Positions 23,498-32,994 are shown, counted from the first letter of the stretch. The stretch: 58,896 nt of DNA from Phaeoceros laevis (GCA_049999765.1 JBNGIQ010009210.1:103680-162575); one strand, 5' to 3'. Made by a program: numbers and translations. The notes: generated by a model from the sequence alone, not told the origin.

Positions 23498-24760
23498 TCA
23501 GGACTTGGTACTCGGATGGGACATTTTCTCCCTGAAAAACAGTTTTCTCTCTTTCTCGAATTCCTCTTTCTTCCGCATGTACTTTTGCATCGCTTGGTCA
23601 AACTCTGCCTTGTCCTTCTTGTAGATGGCCTGCACTTTTTTCTGCGATTCCAGCAGCTTGATACCCCATACTAGAGTATTGTTCTCTTCCCTAGCATACC
23701 GACGTTGCACGCTTTCCCTCTCAATGTGCTCCTGCTCCACCACCACTGTATGATAGTCAAACTTGCCCTTCTTTGCCAATCCAGCAGCTGGCACCCTGCC
23801 CTCATCATCGTTGCCATCACCATCACCATCACCATCCCCTTCATCCTCTTCAAACTCATGATCATCAGAGTGCTCCGCAGAGGGATCTTCGAGATCATCA
23901 GATGGAGGCCTCTTTGACCTCAAAGTACTTTGTCTCGTGACTCTCCTCTGGCTCTCAGTTGGATCCTCTTGTACCCCGTCATGGCAATCCATGGCTGCTG
24001 TGCCATTGCGATTAAAAGCCCTGCAGACCAGTGGTGCAACAGCTTCGATATACTTTGCAAGAAGGGCCTTGAGTGGCCGGGTCAAGCGTCTCACTCGCAA
24101 CCCATCCTTCAGCTTATCCACCTTGTGAGCAGCCCAGTTGAACTGGGCACCGTGCAAAAACTCTTCCTTCAGAAAGTAAGCATGCGATATGCTCAGGACC
24201 CTCTTGTCCTTCTCAAGAAGGTCGAGCTCTTTCTTGCGCTGAATGAGGTACTCCCTCAAATCTGCACGCAGAAAGTTTTCTAGGAGCAGGGGCCTGTCCG
24301 ATGTGGACATAAGGTCAGTCACTTCCTTCCCCTTCTCTTGGCCCACAATCCTCCGTACCGGCTGCCCTTCAAAGTCCATCCCCATCACTCTGCCAATTGC
24401 CTCCGCGTCCAGGGCCAGCACAATGGAGGAGTTTACCTCGATGAGGCTCCGCAGCTCAGGGTCAGGGTCGCCCTCCTGGAACAGGAAACCAGTGACGCAA
24501 TACTCCTGGCTCAGAGTGAGGGAGGTATGGTGAAATTCAATGGCTGTTTTTTCTCCGTCTTTGCCGAGGCAAGCCAACTTCTGGAGAAACGGCTTGGAAT
24601 TCTTCCACGACATGTCATGACTTGAAAGCCTCCCAGCTGCATTGTGCTTGAACATCTCCTGCCCATCCAAGCTCGCAATTGGTTCTTGCACTTCCACAGA
24701 TTTGTTGCCATTTGGAACACAATTGGCCACGGGGACCTGCTTTACCGGAATAACCTGCAT
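23498..24760 (-). CDS. Family member A: YTITG/NWA-domain coiled-coil protein, unknown function
   Basis: I do not recognise a known domain. The 420-residue frame has the blocks shared by eight genes in this window: SWKNSKPFLQKLACL at 51-65, EYCVTGF at 86-92, IEVNSSIVLALDAEAIGRVMGM at 107-128, FLRADLREYLIQRKKEL at 163-179, HAYFLKEEFLHGAQFNWA at 193-210, and a helical YIEAVAPLV block. Then follow an acidic, Asp/Gly-rich linker (about 315-330) and a C-terminal coiled coil of about 80 residues rich in K/E. The first codons ATGCAG overlap a good 3' splice site (TATGCATGCAG, exon from 24754), as in the paralogues, so an upstream exon may supply the real start. It is transcribed away from member B. 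Confidence 0.8.
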   Translation of the reverse strand: MQVIPVKQVPVANCVPNGNKSVEVQEPIASLDGQEMFKHNAAGRLSSHDMSWKNSKPFLQKLACLGKDGEKTAIEFHHTSLTLSQEYCVTGFLFQEGDPDPELRSLIEVNSSIVLALDAEAIGRVMGMDFEGQPVRRIVGQEKGKEVTDLMSTSDRPLLLENFLRADLREYLIQRKKELDLLEKDKRVLSISHAYFLKEEFLHGAQFNWAAHKVDKLKDGLRVRRLTRPLKALLAKYIEAVAPLVCRAFNRNGTAAMDCHDGVQEDPTESQRRVTRQSTLRSKRPPSDDLEDPSAEHSDDHEFEEDEGDGDGDGDGNDDEGRVPAAGLAKKGKFDYHTVVVEQEHIERESVQRRYAREENNTLVWGIKLLESQKKVQAIYKKDKAEFDQAMQKYMRKKEEFEKERKLFFREKMSHPSTKS

Positions 24761-25743
24761 GCATACAATAAATTGTAAGAAGCAATTCCTTCTTCTTCAA
24801 GAACCTGGCGTGCGCAGCCGCTAGCTAGTGAACAAGCCCTTCAGGAGTGCCACCTGCTGGAATGCTACAAGCCATGACTGAATCAACTTACCATTTTTCC
24901 CCTCGGAAGGGAAGATAGTTGCTCTCCAGCATAGATCTCACACGTTGTCTGCTGCTCGTTGCATCAAGCTGGTGCTCACTCAGCTTCGTCATTGCGGGAC
25001 GAGGAAAGCGGAAACACATGCATGCAACTGCAAAACCTTCCAACCGTGGGGTCTGGACATCAAAAGTTTGTGGTATCTATCTGCGGTTACTTTTAACCAA
25101 TCCGGACAGATATGCCAATTGCGATTGCCGACAAAGCCCTAGTTCGCGGCCATGTCATTATGTCGGGCGTGAACACCGTTGGCGGCTACAGTACCAAAAA
25201 AAGGGCAAAAAGACGCTTAATCGAGGAGTTCTGGGAGCAGGGAAGGTTGACAGACCAGACATGCGATCGCTTCCACTGGCTCCTTCTTCGCCTTCTTCTT
25301 CTTCTTGCGCCCGAGGCCTTTATAAGTCCGGTGTAGGTGAGCATTTTCCGCAGCAGCGCTTTCATTGTTTCCCCGCGGAATTGGCGTTTGTGGAGCTTCC
25401 TCGGGTGTGCTAACAAGCCTTGGAAGCAAGCTTTTCGGTCGCTGCACCACCTGTTCAAGATTGCGACCTAATTCTTGGTAACAATTCTGACACTGTCATT
25501 TTCCTCCCCTTCCAATCTTGCGAAAGACAATGTGCTTCCAGCCTCTTCAAGATCAATGTCCATTGCTGGTTAGGGAAGCTCAGGACTCCAGATGATGCTT
25601 GCTTGCAACTGCCAATTGCAAATATCATCGTTTGTTCCAACATTGCCTGCTCAATTGGCGTCTGTAGGTGGCGCACAGGTCGCCTAGAATCGAGGGAGGA
25701 GCCTGAGGATGCTAAAGGAGGGAAGCAAGCGGGTGGAGCATTC
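24761..25743. other. Divergent intergenic space between members A and B
   Basis: Upstream regions of two oppositely oriented members of the same family. First exons and promoters of both should be here, but none could be fixed. A frame continuous with member B runs from 25420 without a stop but shows no conserved blocks, so it is probably leader or intron. Confidence 0.4.
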
Positions 25744-27087
25744 ATGAGTTCCCGAGGCGAGCCGTCACTGTGGAGGCTGCTCAACGCGGGCGTGGCTGTG
25801 GATGACTTACGCACCAGCGTGATCAACAAGCTCACAGGGAGTGCAGTAACTGGTGCTGGTGCCGCGGTGATCCACCACAACTTCTCGCGCTGCCAGCACA
25901 AGCTGAACTCGGACTACACCATCACCGGCTGGGACTGGGAGGCCAGCGTGCTGCAGATCAACGGAATCCAGGCCTTGGCGTGGACCTCCGACACCGTAGG
26001 TTTAGCACTGGGTATAGACTGGCAGGGCTCCACCCCCGCGGACGCGTACGACAACCACAACAGGGACTTGGTAGTGGAAGCAGACAGGGCGGCGAGGAAC
26101 GCCTTCCTGTCCCAGCTGAGCACGTACCAGCGGTTCAGAGACTACGTCCGGGGCCGCTACGTGGACCTGGGCTTCTACAGCGAGGAGCGGGGGCTAGCCT
26201 TGGCCGCGGTGCACTGCTTCAACGAGGAGTTCAAGCGAGGTGGCAAGTTCAACTGGGTAGGGCAGCGGGTTGCCGTGGTGCGGAGGTTCCTCTCGGGCGG
26301 GAGAAGCGGCGAGCTGGACGGGGCCGACAGGCAGCTGCTGTCCGAGTACGTCCGCTGTGGCATGACCCTGATTCTGGCCGTGAGAATCTGCCTTGCGGAC
26401 GCGGACGGGAAGTTGGAGGAGGTAAGGCAGCAGTGCAATCGAGAAAGAATCAAGGCCGTGAAGGACAACAGCAACCTGTGGAGCAAGCACTACACGAACA
26501 TGCACAACGAGCTGGAGAGCACCATAGCTAAAGTCAAGGCTGTGGAGGCGGATTTGGCAGCGCTGCGGGAGGACTTCAAGAAGGAGGTGGAAGCGATGCG
26601 AGAGAGCGTGACAGCGGTGCAGGCGGGTGTGGCGGGGGTGACGGAGGGGTTGGAGGCGTGCGAGAGGAGCGTGGGCGGGTGCCTGGAGGAGAGCAGACGC
26701 GGGGTGGAGGACTTGGCCAGGAAGCGGGCCGAGGACGAGAAGCGGTGGGGAAGGGAGTTTGCCCGCATCCACGGGCAGGCGGGCATCGACGGCAAGAACG
26801 TTGGCTTGCTGGCCGAGAGTGTGACGGAAAATTTAGGAAAGTTCAGGAGACAGCTCGAGGCCATGATGGAGTTCAGTGGTGTGCCAACTGTGCCGCCTCA
26901 TCAGCAGCGGGAGCAGATTGAGGACGCCGTGGAGAGGCAGGTGCGGCAGTATTTTGAGAAAGTGGCCTTTCCGGAGCTCCTGGCTTCCAAGGATGCGCAG
27001 CTAAGCAAGGCCGCGGAGAGGATACGCGAGCTGGAGGCCATCTTGAATATTAAGAGGAGGCGTACCATCGATCTCAGCGGCCGGTGA
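25744..27087 (+). CDS. Family member B: NWV-domain protein with long coiled coil
   Basis: The first in-frame ATG after the likely leader gives 447 residues. The N-terminal half has the family blocks in order: LNSDYTITGW, LQINGIQALAWTSDTVGLALGIDWQG, the FRDYVRGR block, HCFNEEFKRGGKFNWVGQR and LLSEYVRCGMTLIL. Here the diagnostic tryptophan is followed by V instead of A. The C-terminal half is one long coiled coil (HNELESTIAKVKAVEADLAALREDFKKEVEAM and on, about 180 residues) rather than an acidic linker plus short coil, making B the most elongated member. A truncated copy of that coil lies at 30.74-31.12 kb, and its 3' flank recurs at 44.6 kb. Function unknown; oligomerisation through the coil is likely. 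Confidence 0.82.
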   Translation: MSSRGEPSLWRLLNAGVAVDDLRTSVINKLTGSAVTGAGAAVIHHNFSRCQHKLNSDYTITGWDWEASVLQINGIQALAWTSDTVGLALGIDWQGSTPADAYDNHNRDLVVEADRAARNAFLSQLSTYQRFRDYVRGRYVDLGFYSEERGLALAAVHCFNEEFKRGGKFNWVGQRVAVVRRFLSGGRSGELDGADRQLLSEYVRCGMTLILAVRICLADADGKLEEVRQQCNRERIKAVKDNSNLWSKHYTNMHNELESTIAKVKAVEADLAALREDFKKEVEAMRESVTAVQAGVAGVTEGLEACERSVGGCLEESRRGVEDLARKRAEDEKRWGREFARIHGQAGIDGKNVGLLAESVTENLGKFRRQLEAMMEFSGVPTVPPHQQREQIEDAVERQVRQYFEKVAFPELLASKDAQLSKAAERIRELEAILNIKRRRTIDLSGR

Positions 27088-27640
27088 TCAAAATGGGCTT
27101 ATTCCATCACAAAATGGGCTCATCCTTGACGGTCGACAGGCTGGAAAGAAGCTTGGTGTGTCTGTCTATCTGTCTCTGGAGACTGGAGAGGGAGCCACGA
27201 GTCATGATGAAGAAACCCTTTTCCTGCTTGCCACCACGGATTCCAACCGCGTCCCCGCAATTTACAACATACAGTAGTCTCGAATGAGAACAGGCGCTTG
27301 AGCACAGGCCCTGAAGCTCGGCAGCAATCCCCTGCTGGTCAGCTTTACGTGTGCTCGTTAGATGGTCTTGGCAAATGCCACAAGGCCCAAACTTCAATGC
27401 AGAAGGGTACCAAACTTCAAGTTCCATTGCCTGTACTCTCTAGACTATTCGCTAACTAGGATTGCTCAACTCGTCTGGAATTTGTTGGAGTGTCGATGAT
27501 TGCACCGGCACTGCGTGATCAGAAAAATGAGGACAAGTAATGCCAGCATGCGAGGTCAGACTTAAAAGTTTGACCTTCCGTACATGTGTCACCTCCAGAA
27601 GGCTCGCTGATGAAAAGCTTGTAGCAATGCAGGATTTCAA
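27088..27640. other. B 3' flank, duplicated segments
   Basis: No gene. 27090-27245 recurs with small changes at 44606-44772. 27475-27640 recurs at 31138-31360 together with the tRNA that follows. This is a seam between duplicated blocks. Confidence 0.6.
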
Positions 27641-27712
27641 TATCAGAGCCAGGTTTCGATCCTGGGACCTGTGGGTTATGGGCCCACCACGCTTCCGCTG
27701 CGCCACTCTGAT
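27641..27712 (-). tRNA. Initiator tRNA-Met (CAU), copy 1
   Basis: The minus strand gives a 72-nt intron-less gene, ATCAGAGTGGCGCAGCGGAA at the 5' end, matching the plant initiator tRNA. It has a 7-bp acceptor stem, anticodon CAT in a loop closed by the initiator-type GGG/CCC stem, T-arm GGATCGAAACC, and A at the discriminator. A TTTT terminator follows about 25 nt downstream on the minus strand. All stems pair without mismatch, so it is probably functional. Its 3' end is the exact primer for the retrotransposon sites at 341-353. Confidence 0.96.
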
Positions 27713-28189
27713 TCACTGACAATGGTGGTGACTACATTAACTTTAATCAATAATAATAGTCTAAGTGCAGCACAACCGGAATGGAGACGAGGATTCTTTA
27801 GCAGTAGACTCACATGCGACTTATAGATTAATTCCAAGGTTCCATGGCATATATCTAATGAGTTTAAGAGCTTCCAGCAGGCTGCTAGCTTCTGCACATA
27901 ACAATATAATGGCAGGGATTCTTTGCCATGAGACTCACATGCGACTTTTAGGTGAATTCCAAAGGTTCGATGGCAATCACTGATAAAAAAACAGAGGACA
28001 AGCACACCTCGTTTTCTCCCTTTATTGTGATACTGGGTCCGTCAGGACCGTCACTCCAACCACCATAAAATGAACTGCTACTCCTTGTAAGGGTAAATTG
28101 CTAAAGTCGACTTTAAAGTTCGACCATCACCCGCACCGCACCTCAAGAAAGCTCTCGTGGAGAAAAGGACACATTTGTAGCACGAGGTA
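27713..28189. other. Spacer between the two iMet genes
   Basis: No gene. 27800-27960 contains two copies of GACTCACATGCGACTT and the phrase CAACAATATAATGGCAGGGA with its surroundings. The same material reappears at 32100-32290, so this spacer was part of a duplicated block. Confidence 0.6.
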
Positions 28190-28261
28190 TATCAGAGCCA
28201 GGTTTCAATCCTGGGACCTGTGGGTTATGGGCCCACCACGGTTCCGCTGCGCCACTCTGAT
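28190..28261 (-). tRNA. Initiator tRNA-Met (CAU), copy 2 (variant)
   Basis: A second 72-nt initiator tRNA gene on the minus strand, differing from copy 1 at two bases: G to C in the D-arm region (GCGGAACCG instead of GCGGAAGCG) and C to T in the T loop (GGATTGAAACC). Acceptor, anticodon and T stems still pair, and a TTTT terminator follows downstream (CCTTTTCTCC). The T-loop change falls in the B box (TTC[G]A to TTGAA), so transcription may be weaker; it could be functional or just starting to decay. Confidence 0.88.
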
Positions 28262-28771
28262 GTACAATTAGTTTCGATGCAATTTTTAATCATGATTTCC
28301 AAGCAACGAGGCTGTAAGCGAGTACAAAGACTTCTACTGGACCCAGGTACCTCTTTATAACACTACTAACTACAGCTCGTAGCTGGTAGAGACGTACTCG
28401 AGGAAAGGATTCCTGCCCTACACATGCAGTATACTCACACATGCGACTTGGCGTAATCAGCACATCAGCGGCCTGTTAACGTGTGCACCAAACGTCACTT
28501 ATGTACCTCTCAGCCAATTTCCTTCAGGCCATTGGCTACCATCGGAACTTGTATCCAGTTGTATCCATGGCTAGTCATCGTGTGATGAGTCTTCCTTGGT
28601 CTCGATTGGCTTTCCTGTTTCATCGACCATCTTGAGGACGCTGTCTTTCTCTCCTACGATGGAAAACTTGGTTACCCTCTGCGAAGATGTGAACACAGCA
28701 CTTTAGCTCCTGCCTTTGTAGAAATTACATTCATCGCAGAGTACCAAAAGCAGCAAAGTTGAATAGTCTAG
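28262..28771. other. Intergenic
   Basis: No gene seen. A short piece (about 28375-28430, CAGCTCGTAG..GGTAGAG.CGTACTCGAG) recurs near 44905-44945 upstream of PAD2, again marking a duplication seam. Confidence 0.4.
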
Positions 28772-28939
28772 TCAGGCCTGGGACTCTATGCACTTGCGCA
28801 GGTCAATCAGTAGCACGAGGCATTTCTTCGTGCTAAAATCGTCAGCTGCAACACAATTTAGGACCCATAGAGCTTCGGGCGCGCATGGAGGCGAGCGGGC
28901 TGGTGATAGCGGCTCCCCGCTTCCTGGTCTGGTACCCAT
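28772..28939 (-). CDS. Twin-CX9C (CHCH) microprotein
   Basis: A 55-residue protein from the ATG at 28939. The four cysteines at 19, 29, 40 and 50 form CX9C, ten residues, CX9C, within two predicted helices (PCAPEALWVLNC and KKCLVLLIDLRKCIES). This is the layout of CHCH proteins, which are imported into the mitochondrial intermembrane space and oxidised by MIA40, and which mostly serve respiratory-complex assembly. Plant family members of this type have the same LxxLRxC ending. I cannot say which CHCH protein it is. The frame is open further upstream (to 29086), so a longer N terminus or an upstream exon is possible. It stands alone between the tRNA genes and family member C. Confidence 0.6.
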   Translation of the reverse strand: MGTRPGSGEPLSPARSPPCAPEALWVLNCVAADDFSTKKCLVLLIDLRKCIESQA

Positions 28940-29292
28940 AGCAATTTTCGCTTCCAACCCAACCCTGCATCTGCTCGAAATGTCATGGGACGGATGATCC
29001 TTCGGTGCTGGCGAGGACAGCAAGCTAGGGCTGTGCGATTTCCGGAAGCTTCTGATCACGCTGCATGTGACATGTGGACATCTCAAACAACTTAGGGTTG
29101 AGCAGAGGGCAGGTGTGCACCTTCAGTCAAACAGTCTGGATGCCACGCCACATGCCTGTTCTGGGAGTTTGCAAGATTTTTGTGTCCGTTGACAGCTTAG
29201 AAACAGGATTTTTAACATGCTAGACATCACGACATCACGTTGTCTGGTCCTACTTTGGTTGCAGCAGCACTGACGTGGAGGAACACTTGTAA
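28940..29292. other. Short intergenic space, duplicated
   Basis: 29025-29292 is the 3' flank of family member C and recurs at 43343-43610 with few changes. No separate gene seen. Confidence 0.5.
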
Positions 29293-30720
29293 CTATGATG
29301 CAGGCAGACCGAAGATCTTGCAGACACCCCATATCAGGGTTTGCCAAAAAGTGGGTGTCAGTGCTTGCACCGGGTTGTCTTTGTGCTGCTCCAGCAGCTT
29401 CATGATGTCCTGCTGCATCACATTCGCGTGCCTTTGGAAAGTGGCTTTCAGCTGTTGAGCCAGATCAGGTGGTGCAGAAACCTCCACCACCTTGCCCTCC
29501 GCTTCTTTCCTCGGTAGCTGCTGCTTCGAATTCGTGACTTCTGCATTGCCTGTGGTGCTGTTCTGCAGTTCCTCTCCTGCTGGTCCTGTGACTTGGTTGG
29601 GGCCTTCAATGGGGTTGCTGGCCTCTTCATGATGAACTGCACATTCCTGCAAAAAAGATTGCTCTCTTTCACCTCTGGCCTTTGCCTGTCCTCTGGTGCG
29701 GACTCCCGGCCCTTTCTTCACCAATTTCCTTCTGGCCTCATCGGCAGGTAAGTGCTTACTGGCTCTAGGCTGAGTCGAACCCTGGAGAGATACTGCAGTT
29801 GCAAACTCCTCTTCGTCTTGCGTAATCCTGTCATGTCGTCTTTTGCTTCTCCTTAGTTGTTTTCCCTCTGGTGCCTGTGCAAACCTTTTCCTGAGTTGCC
29901 TTTCCTCTGGTACCTGTGCAAACCTCAGAGCTTCTCGTATGTACCTGGAGAGGAAGTCCATGTACTGCGGTGACATGACATTCCCTTGCAAACCCCTCCT
30001 GATGTGGTATGTCCTGATGCCCACCCAATCGAAAGTGTTCAACTCAGAGAGCATTTCTTCTACAAGGGAGTATGCTTCTCTTAGAGGCAGCAAGTTCGGT
30101 ACTTCAGACCCCCATCCTAATGTTTTGTATCTACCTTTAATGTATCGCTGCAACTCTGGCTTCAAGCATGTGACCTTGACGCCCTTGTCCTTAAATGCAG
30201 CCTCCTTGCTCGTTGCACCTCCACGAATCCAAGCCTTCAGCAGTCTCTTGTGTTTCCTGTTACTAGGAGGAACTTGGCCCTCAAAATCAACCTCCAAAAG
30301 TGTCCCTATTGCGTCTGCTCGTAGGGGTAGGACGTGTTTGTCGTCCACTAGGATCAAGTCCAATGCAGGATCCCAAGCAGTGATCGTGTGCTGCTTGTCC
30401 ACTTTCACCGGTGGATTGGTCTCTTGAAAATGGGGGGGCTCCGATTCTTCTTCTCGCACGAATCCCAGCTTCCGCAAGAATCTCTCCCTATGCTTCCAAG
30501 CCGCTTCCTTAACCACGCGAGCATTTTGTGACCTCTGCAAAATGTTTGCCTCCATACACATGTCGGAAATCTTGCTTTCCTCTTCGTCCACGGGTTCCTC
30601 CTCGATGCGCTGAAACATGGAGGCTTCCATCTGCATACTACACTCAACTTTCATCTTCCTCATCGTTTCGTTCCCTTCAAATCCTGCAGTTACCGGCCAA
30701 GCGGTCAGCGCTAGCTGCAA
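29293..30720 (-). CDS. Family member C: divergent YTITG/NWA-type protein
   Basis: The 475-residue frame carries weaker versions of the family blocks: FLRKLGFV, KQHTITAWDPALDLILVDDK, LPLRADAIGTLLEVDFEGQ, LQRYIKGRYKTLG, EAYSLVEEMLSELNTFDWVG, and FLSRYIREALRFAQ. A basic, Gln/Arg-rich linker follows with an internal near-repeat (KRFAQAPEGKQLRR). The C-terminal coil of about 60 residues ends in a hydrophobic PTFWQTLIWGVCKIFG tail that no other member has. As in the paralogues, a 3' splice site (TAACTGCAG, exon from 30683) overlaps the N terminus, and an ATG at 30663 is the next possible start. The upstream region has been replaced by a fragment of member B, so the original promoter may be missing. 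A decayed copy lies at 43.3-44.6 kb. Confidence 0.75.
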   Translation of the reverse strand: MQLALTAWPVTAGFEGNETMRKMKVECSMQMEASMFQRIEEEPVDEEESKISDMCMEANILQRSQNARVVKEAAWKHRERFLRKLGFVREEESEPPHFQETNPPVKVDKQHTITAWDPALDLILVDDKHVLPLRADAIGTLLEVDFEGQVPPSNRKHKRLLKAWIRGGATSKEAAFKDKGVKVTCLKPELQRYIKGRYKTLGWGSEVPNLLPLREAYSLVEEMLSELNTFDWVGIRTYHIRRGLQGNVMSPQYMDFLSRYIREALRFAQVPEERQLRKRFAQAPEGKQLRRSKRRHDRITQDEEEFATAVSLQGSTQPRASKHLPADEARRKLVKKGPGVRTRGQAKARGEREQSFLQECAVHHEEASNPIEGPNQVTGPAGEELQNSTTGNAEVTNSKQQLPRKEAEGKVVEVSAPPDLAQQLKATFQRHANVMQQDIMKLLEQHKDNPVQALTPTFWQTLIWGVCKIFGLPAS

Positions 30721-30743
30721 GGGGAATCGACAGGGAGATTTTC

Positions 30744-31123
30744 AACCTGTGCCCCAAGCACTACACGAAAATGCACAACGAGCTGGAGACCACCTTAGCT
30801 AAAGTCAAGGCTGTAGAGGCGGATTTGGCAGCGGTGCGGGAGGACTTGAAGAAGGAGGTGGAAGCGATGCGAGAGAGCGTGACAGCGGTGCAGGCGGAGG
30901 TGGCGGAGGGGTTGGAGGCGTGCGAGAGGAGCGTGGGCGGGTGCCTGGAGAAATTTAGGAAATTTCAGGAGAAAGTTCAAGGCCAAGGAGTTCAGTGGTG
31001 TGCCGACTGTGCAGCCTCATCAGCAGCAGGAGCAGATTGAGGACGAGGCAGGTGCGGCAGTACTTTGAGAAAGTGGCCATTCCGGAGCTCCTGGCTTCTA
31101 AGGATGCGCAGCTGAGCAAGGCC
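30744..31123 (+). pseudogene. Truncated copy of the member B coiled coil
   Basis: This stretch repeats the coiled-coil part of member B almost word for word (HYTKMHNELETTLAKVKAVEADLAAVRED, EACERSVGGCLE). An internal deletion removes about 150 bp, and after that the end region (YFEKVA.PELLASKDAQLSK) returns in another frame. It has no N-terminal domain and no start context. It sits head-to-head with the 5' end of member C. A non-functional piece is the natural reading. Confidence 0.8.
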
Positions 31124-31361
31124 GTCTGGAACAACACGTCTGGAATTTGTTGGAGTGTCGATGATTGCACTGGCACAGCGTGACAAGAAAAATGACACTG
31201 CGTGATAGCGTGCTAAGAAAAATGTGGACTTGTAAGTACTGCCAGCATGCGTTAAAGTCAGACTTCGAGGATGACCCTCCGGACATGTACAGCATCACCT
31301 TCACAAGGCTCGCTGAGGAACAGCTTGCAGCTTCAGCTCGTCAGGAGGTGCTTGTCAAAGC

Positions 31362-31432
31362 TAAGATTCGATCATTCGATCCTGGGACCAGTAGGTTGTC
31401 GGCCAACTACGCTTCCGCTGCGCCACTCTGAT
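31362..31432 (-). pseudogene. Initiator tRNA-Met pseudogene
   Basis: It aligns with the two iMet genes over the 5' half (ATCAGAGTGGCGCAGCGGAAGCGT), but the anticodon stem has a T-T mismatch and the anticodon has become GAC. The 3' half of the T arm and acceptor strand is destroyed. Its flanks (31138-31360) match the flanks of copy 1, so it arose by block duplication rather than retroposition. Confidence 0.85.
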
Positions 31433-32511
31433 TCAACATAAAACAGCTATTTTTGTTTTTATACAGAATTGGTAATCTAAATGCAGCGCAATGCCGAATG
31501 GAGAAGAGGATTCTTTAGCAGCTCAAAACGCCATTTTTCATTGAAGAAATGCGTTTGAAACTGACGTTCTGTTTCGAAAGAGACGTATGTTTCCTAACTC
31601 AAGTTTCAATTATTATTTTTGGAAAAATAGGAAGTTGAAAACTGAAACAATCTCCTTACCATTTCAAACCTAAGTTGCACGTAGGAAACACTCACCCCTA
31701 TGCAACCCTAAAGGACCGGTTGCACTTACATGCAATTCGCAAGCTGGCTACCAGGCCAGCCCCAGGCCAGCCCCGTTCGAGCTGCTAGTTCATGCAACCG
31801 GCGAGACCTGAGGCGGAGATGCATTTAAAGACCATGCATTGACTTTGTGATGGTGTGGTCTCCGCAACTTGGCATGCTGCCAAATTTTATTACTTCAGAT
31901 TATTTTCCTCAAGGTGAATGATTTGTAGATGCTGGAAATGGCTAGTGAAACGTGTCTGGCAGTGCGCAATGGTAATGACTAAAAAATGCCATAACGGAGT
32001 CTGTTACACTAAAAATTGCACGTTTCCTCTTCAAGATAGTTTGAAACACAAAGAAACGGCAGAACGTTTCATACCGCAAAATGTTTCCGAAACATAGGTA
32101 GACTCACCTGCGACTTATAGGTTCCATGGCATATATCTAATGAGTTTAAGAGCTTCTAGCACGCTGCTAGATTCGGCACGCAACAATATAATGGCAGGGA
32201 TTCTTTCACATGGGACTCACATNNNNNNNNNNGCACGCAACAATATAATGGCAGGGATTCTTTCACATGGGACTCACATGCGACTCTTAGGTCTACACCT
32301 CACGTAGGATAGGACACGGATTCCTGACCTTCACATGGGACTTGTACATTATGATTTGCAGTGTTCCACTTTGAATGGAAAATGCATACCAAACCAATGG
32401 CCACAAGACCAATCTCCTTAAAAACAATTTTTCGTACGTCTACTCTTGAGCTAGTGTATATTCACAACACAGCAGCCCATGCATTTCTGAAGGGCACACG
32501 ACGCCGACTGA
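31433..32511. other. Decayed duplicated sequence upstream of PAD1
   Basis: No gene. 32100-32290 repeats the tRNA spacer at 27800-27960, and 32330-32400 repeats the PAD2 upstream flank at 44955-45020. A 10-base N gap (32223-32232) is flanked on both sides by the same 47 bases. Confidence 0.6.
32223..32232. other. Assembly gap (10 N) with unmerged overlap
   Basis: Ten N separate two identical 47-base strings (starting GCACGCAACAATATAATGGC). The likeliest explanation is two contig ends that overlap but were not merged. Confidence 0.9.
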
Positions 32512-32994
32512 AGGGCACACGGCACCAGCACCAGCAGGGACACAGGCGCAGAGGAGTCGTCGTCGGAGAGGAGGCTGGAAATCGTGGGCAAGTGCGCGCG
32601 CTACCGGTACGACAACGGGTGGCGGTACGAGGCCTTCTACGCCAGCCCGACGCGCATCGAGTACAAGGTGCACGACGGGCCGTTCGCGGGGCGGTTCGCG
32701 TACCAGACGTGCAGCATGGCGGAGGTGGCGCCGCGAGTGTTCATGGTGTCGTGGCTGGAGGACACCGGCACCGTCGTCACCACCGTGGTGAACCTGGACG
32801 CCATGCGCCTCACCGCCTCCATCGCCTTCCCGCGCTACATCTTCGACCATACGGAGGTGCAGCGCGGCCGCATCGACGACCGCGCGCCCTTCATCTCTGA
32901 GGCCAAGGCCAAAGGGCCCGACGCGCCCCGCCAGTTCATCTTCCAGACCGCGGTTATCACCGAGATCGTCCACCTCGACAGCCTCTACCAGTAG
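32512..32994 (+). pseudogene. Phenolic acid decarboxylase copy 1, no start codon
   Basis: The frame from 32512 to 32994 encodes 160 residues nearly identical to PAD2, including YRYDNGWRYE, FAGRFAYQT and SWLEDTGT with its glutamate, so the enzyme core is intact. A TGA (32509-32511) sits directly in front, and the first in-frame ATG (within QTCSMAEVAP) lies after the catalytic tyrosines. Comparison with PAD2 shows that about 170 bp holding the TATA region and the first codons were lost between GGCACACGACGCC and CACCAGCACC. With no ATG it should be silent unless an upstream exon now provides one. Few substitutions suggest that the copy is young. Confidence 0.85.

Noticed and set aside
26194-26772. 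192-codon minus-strand frame opposite member B
   Set aside because: Antisense shadow of the B coiled coil with no independent support.
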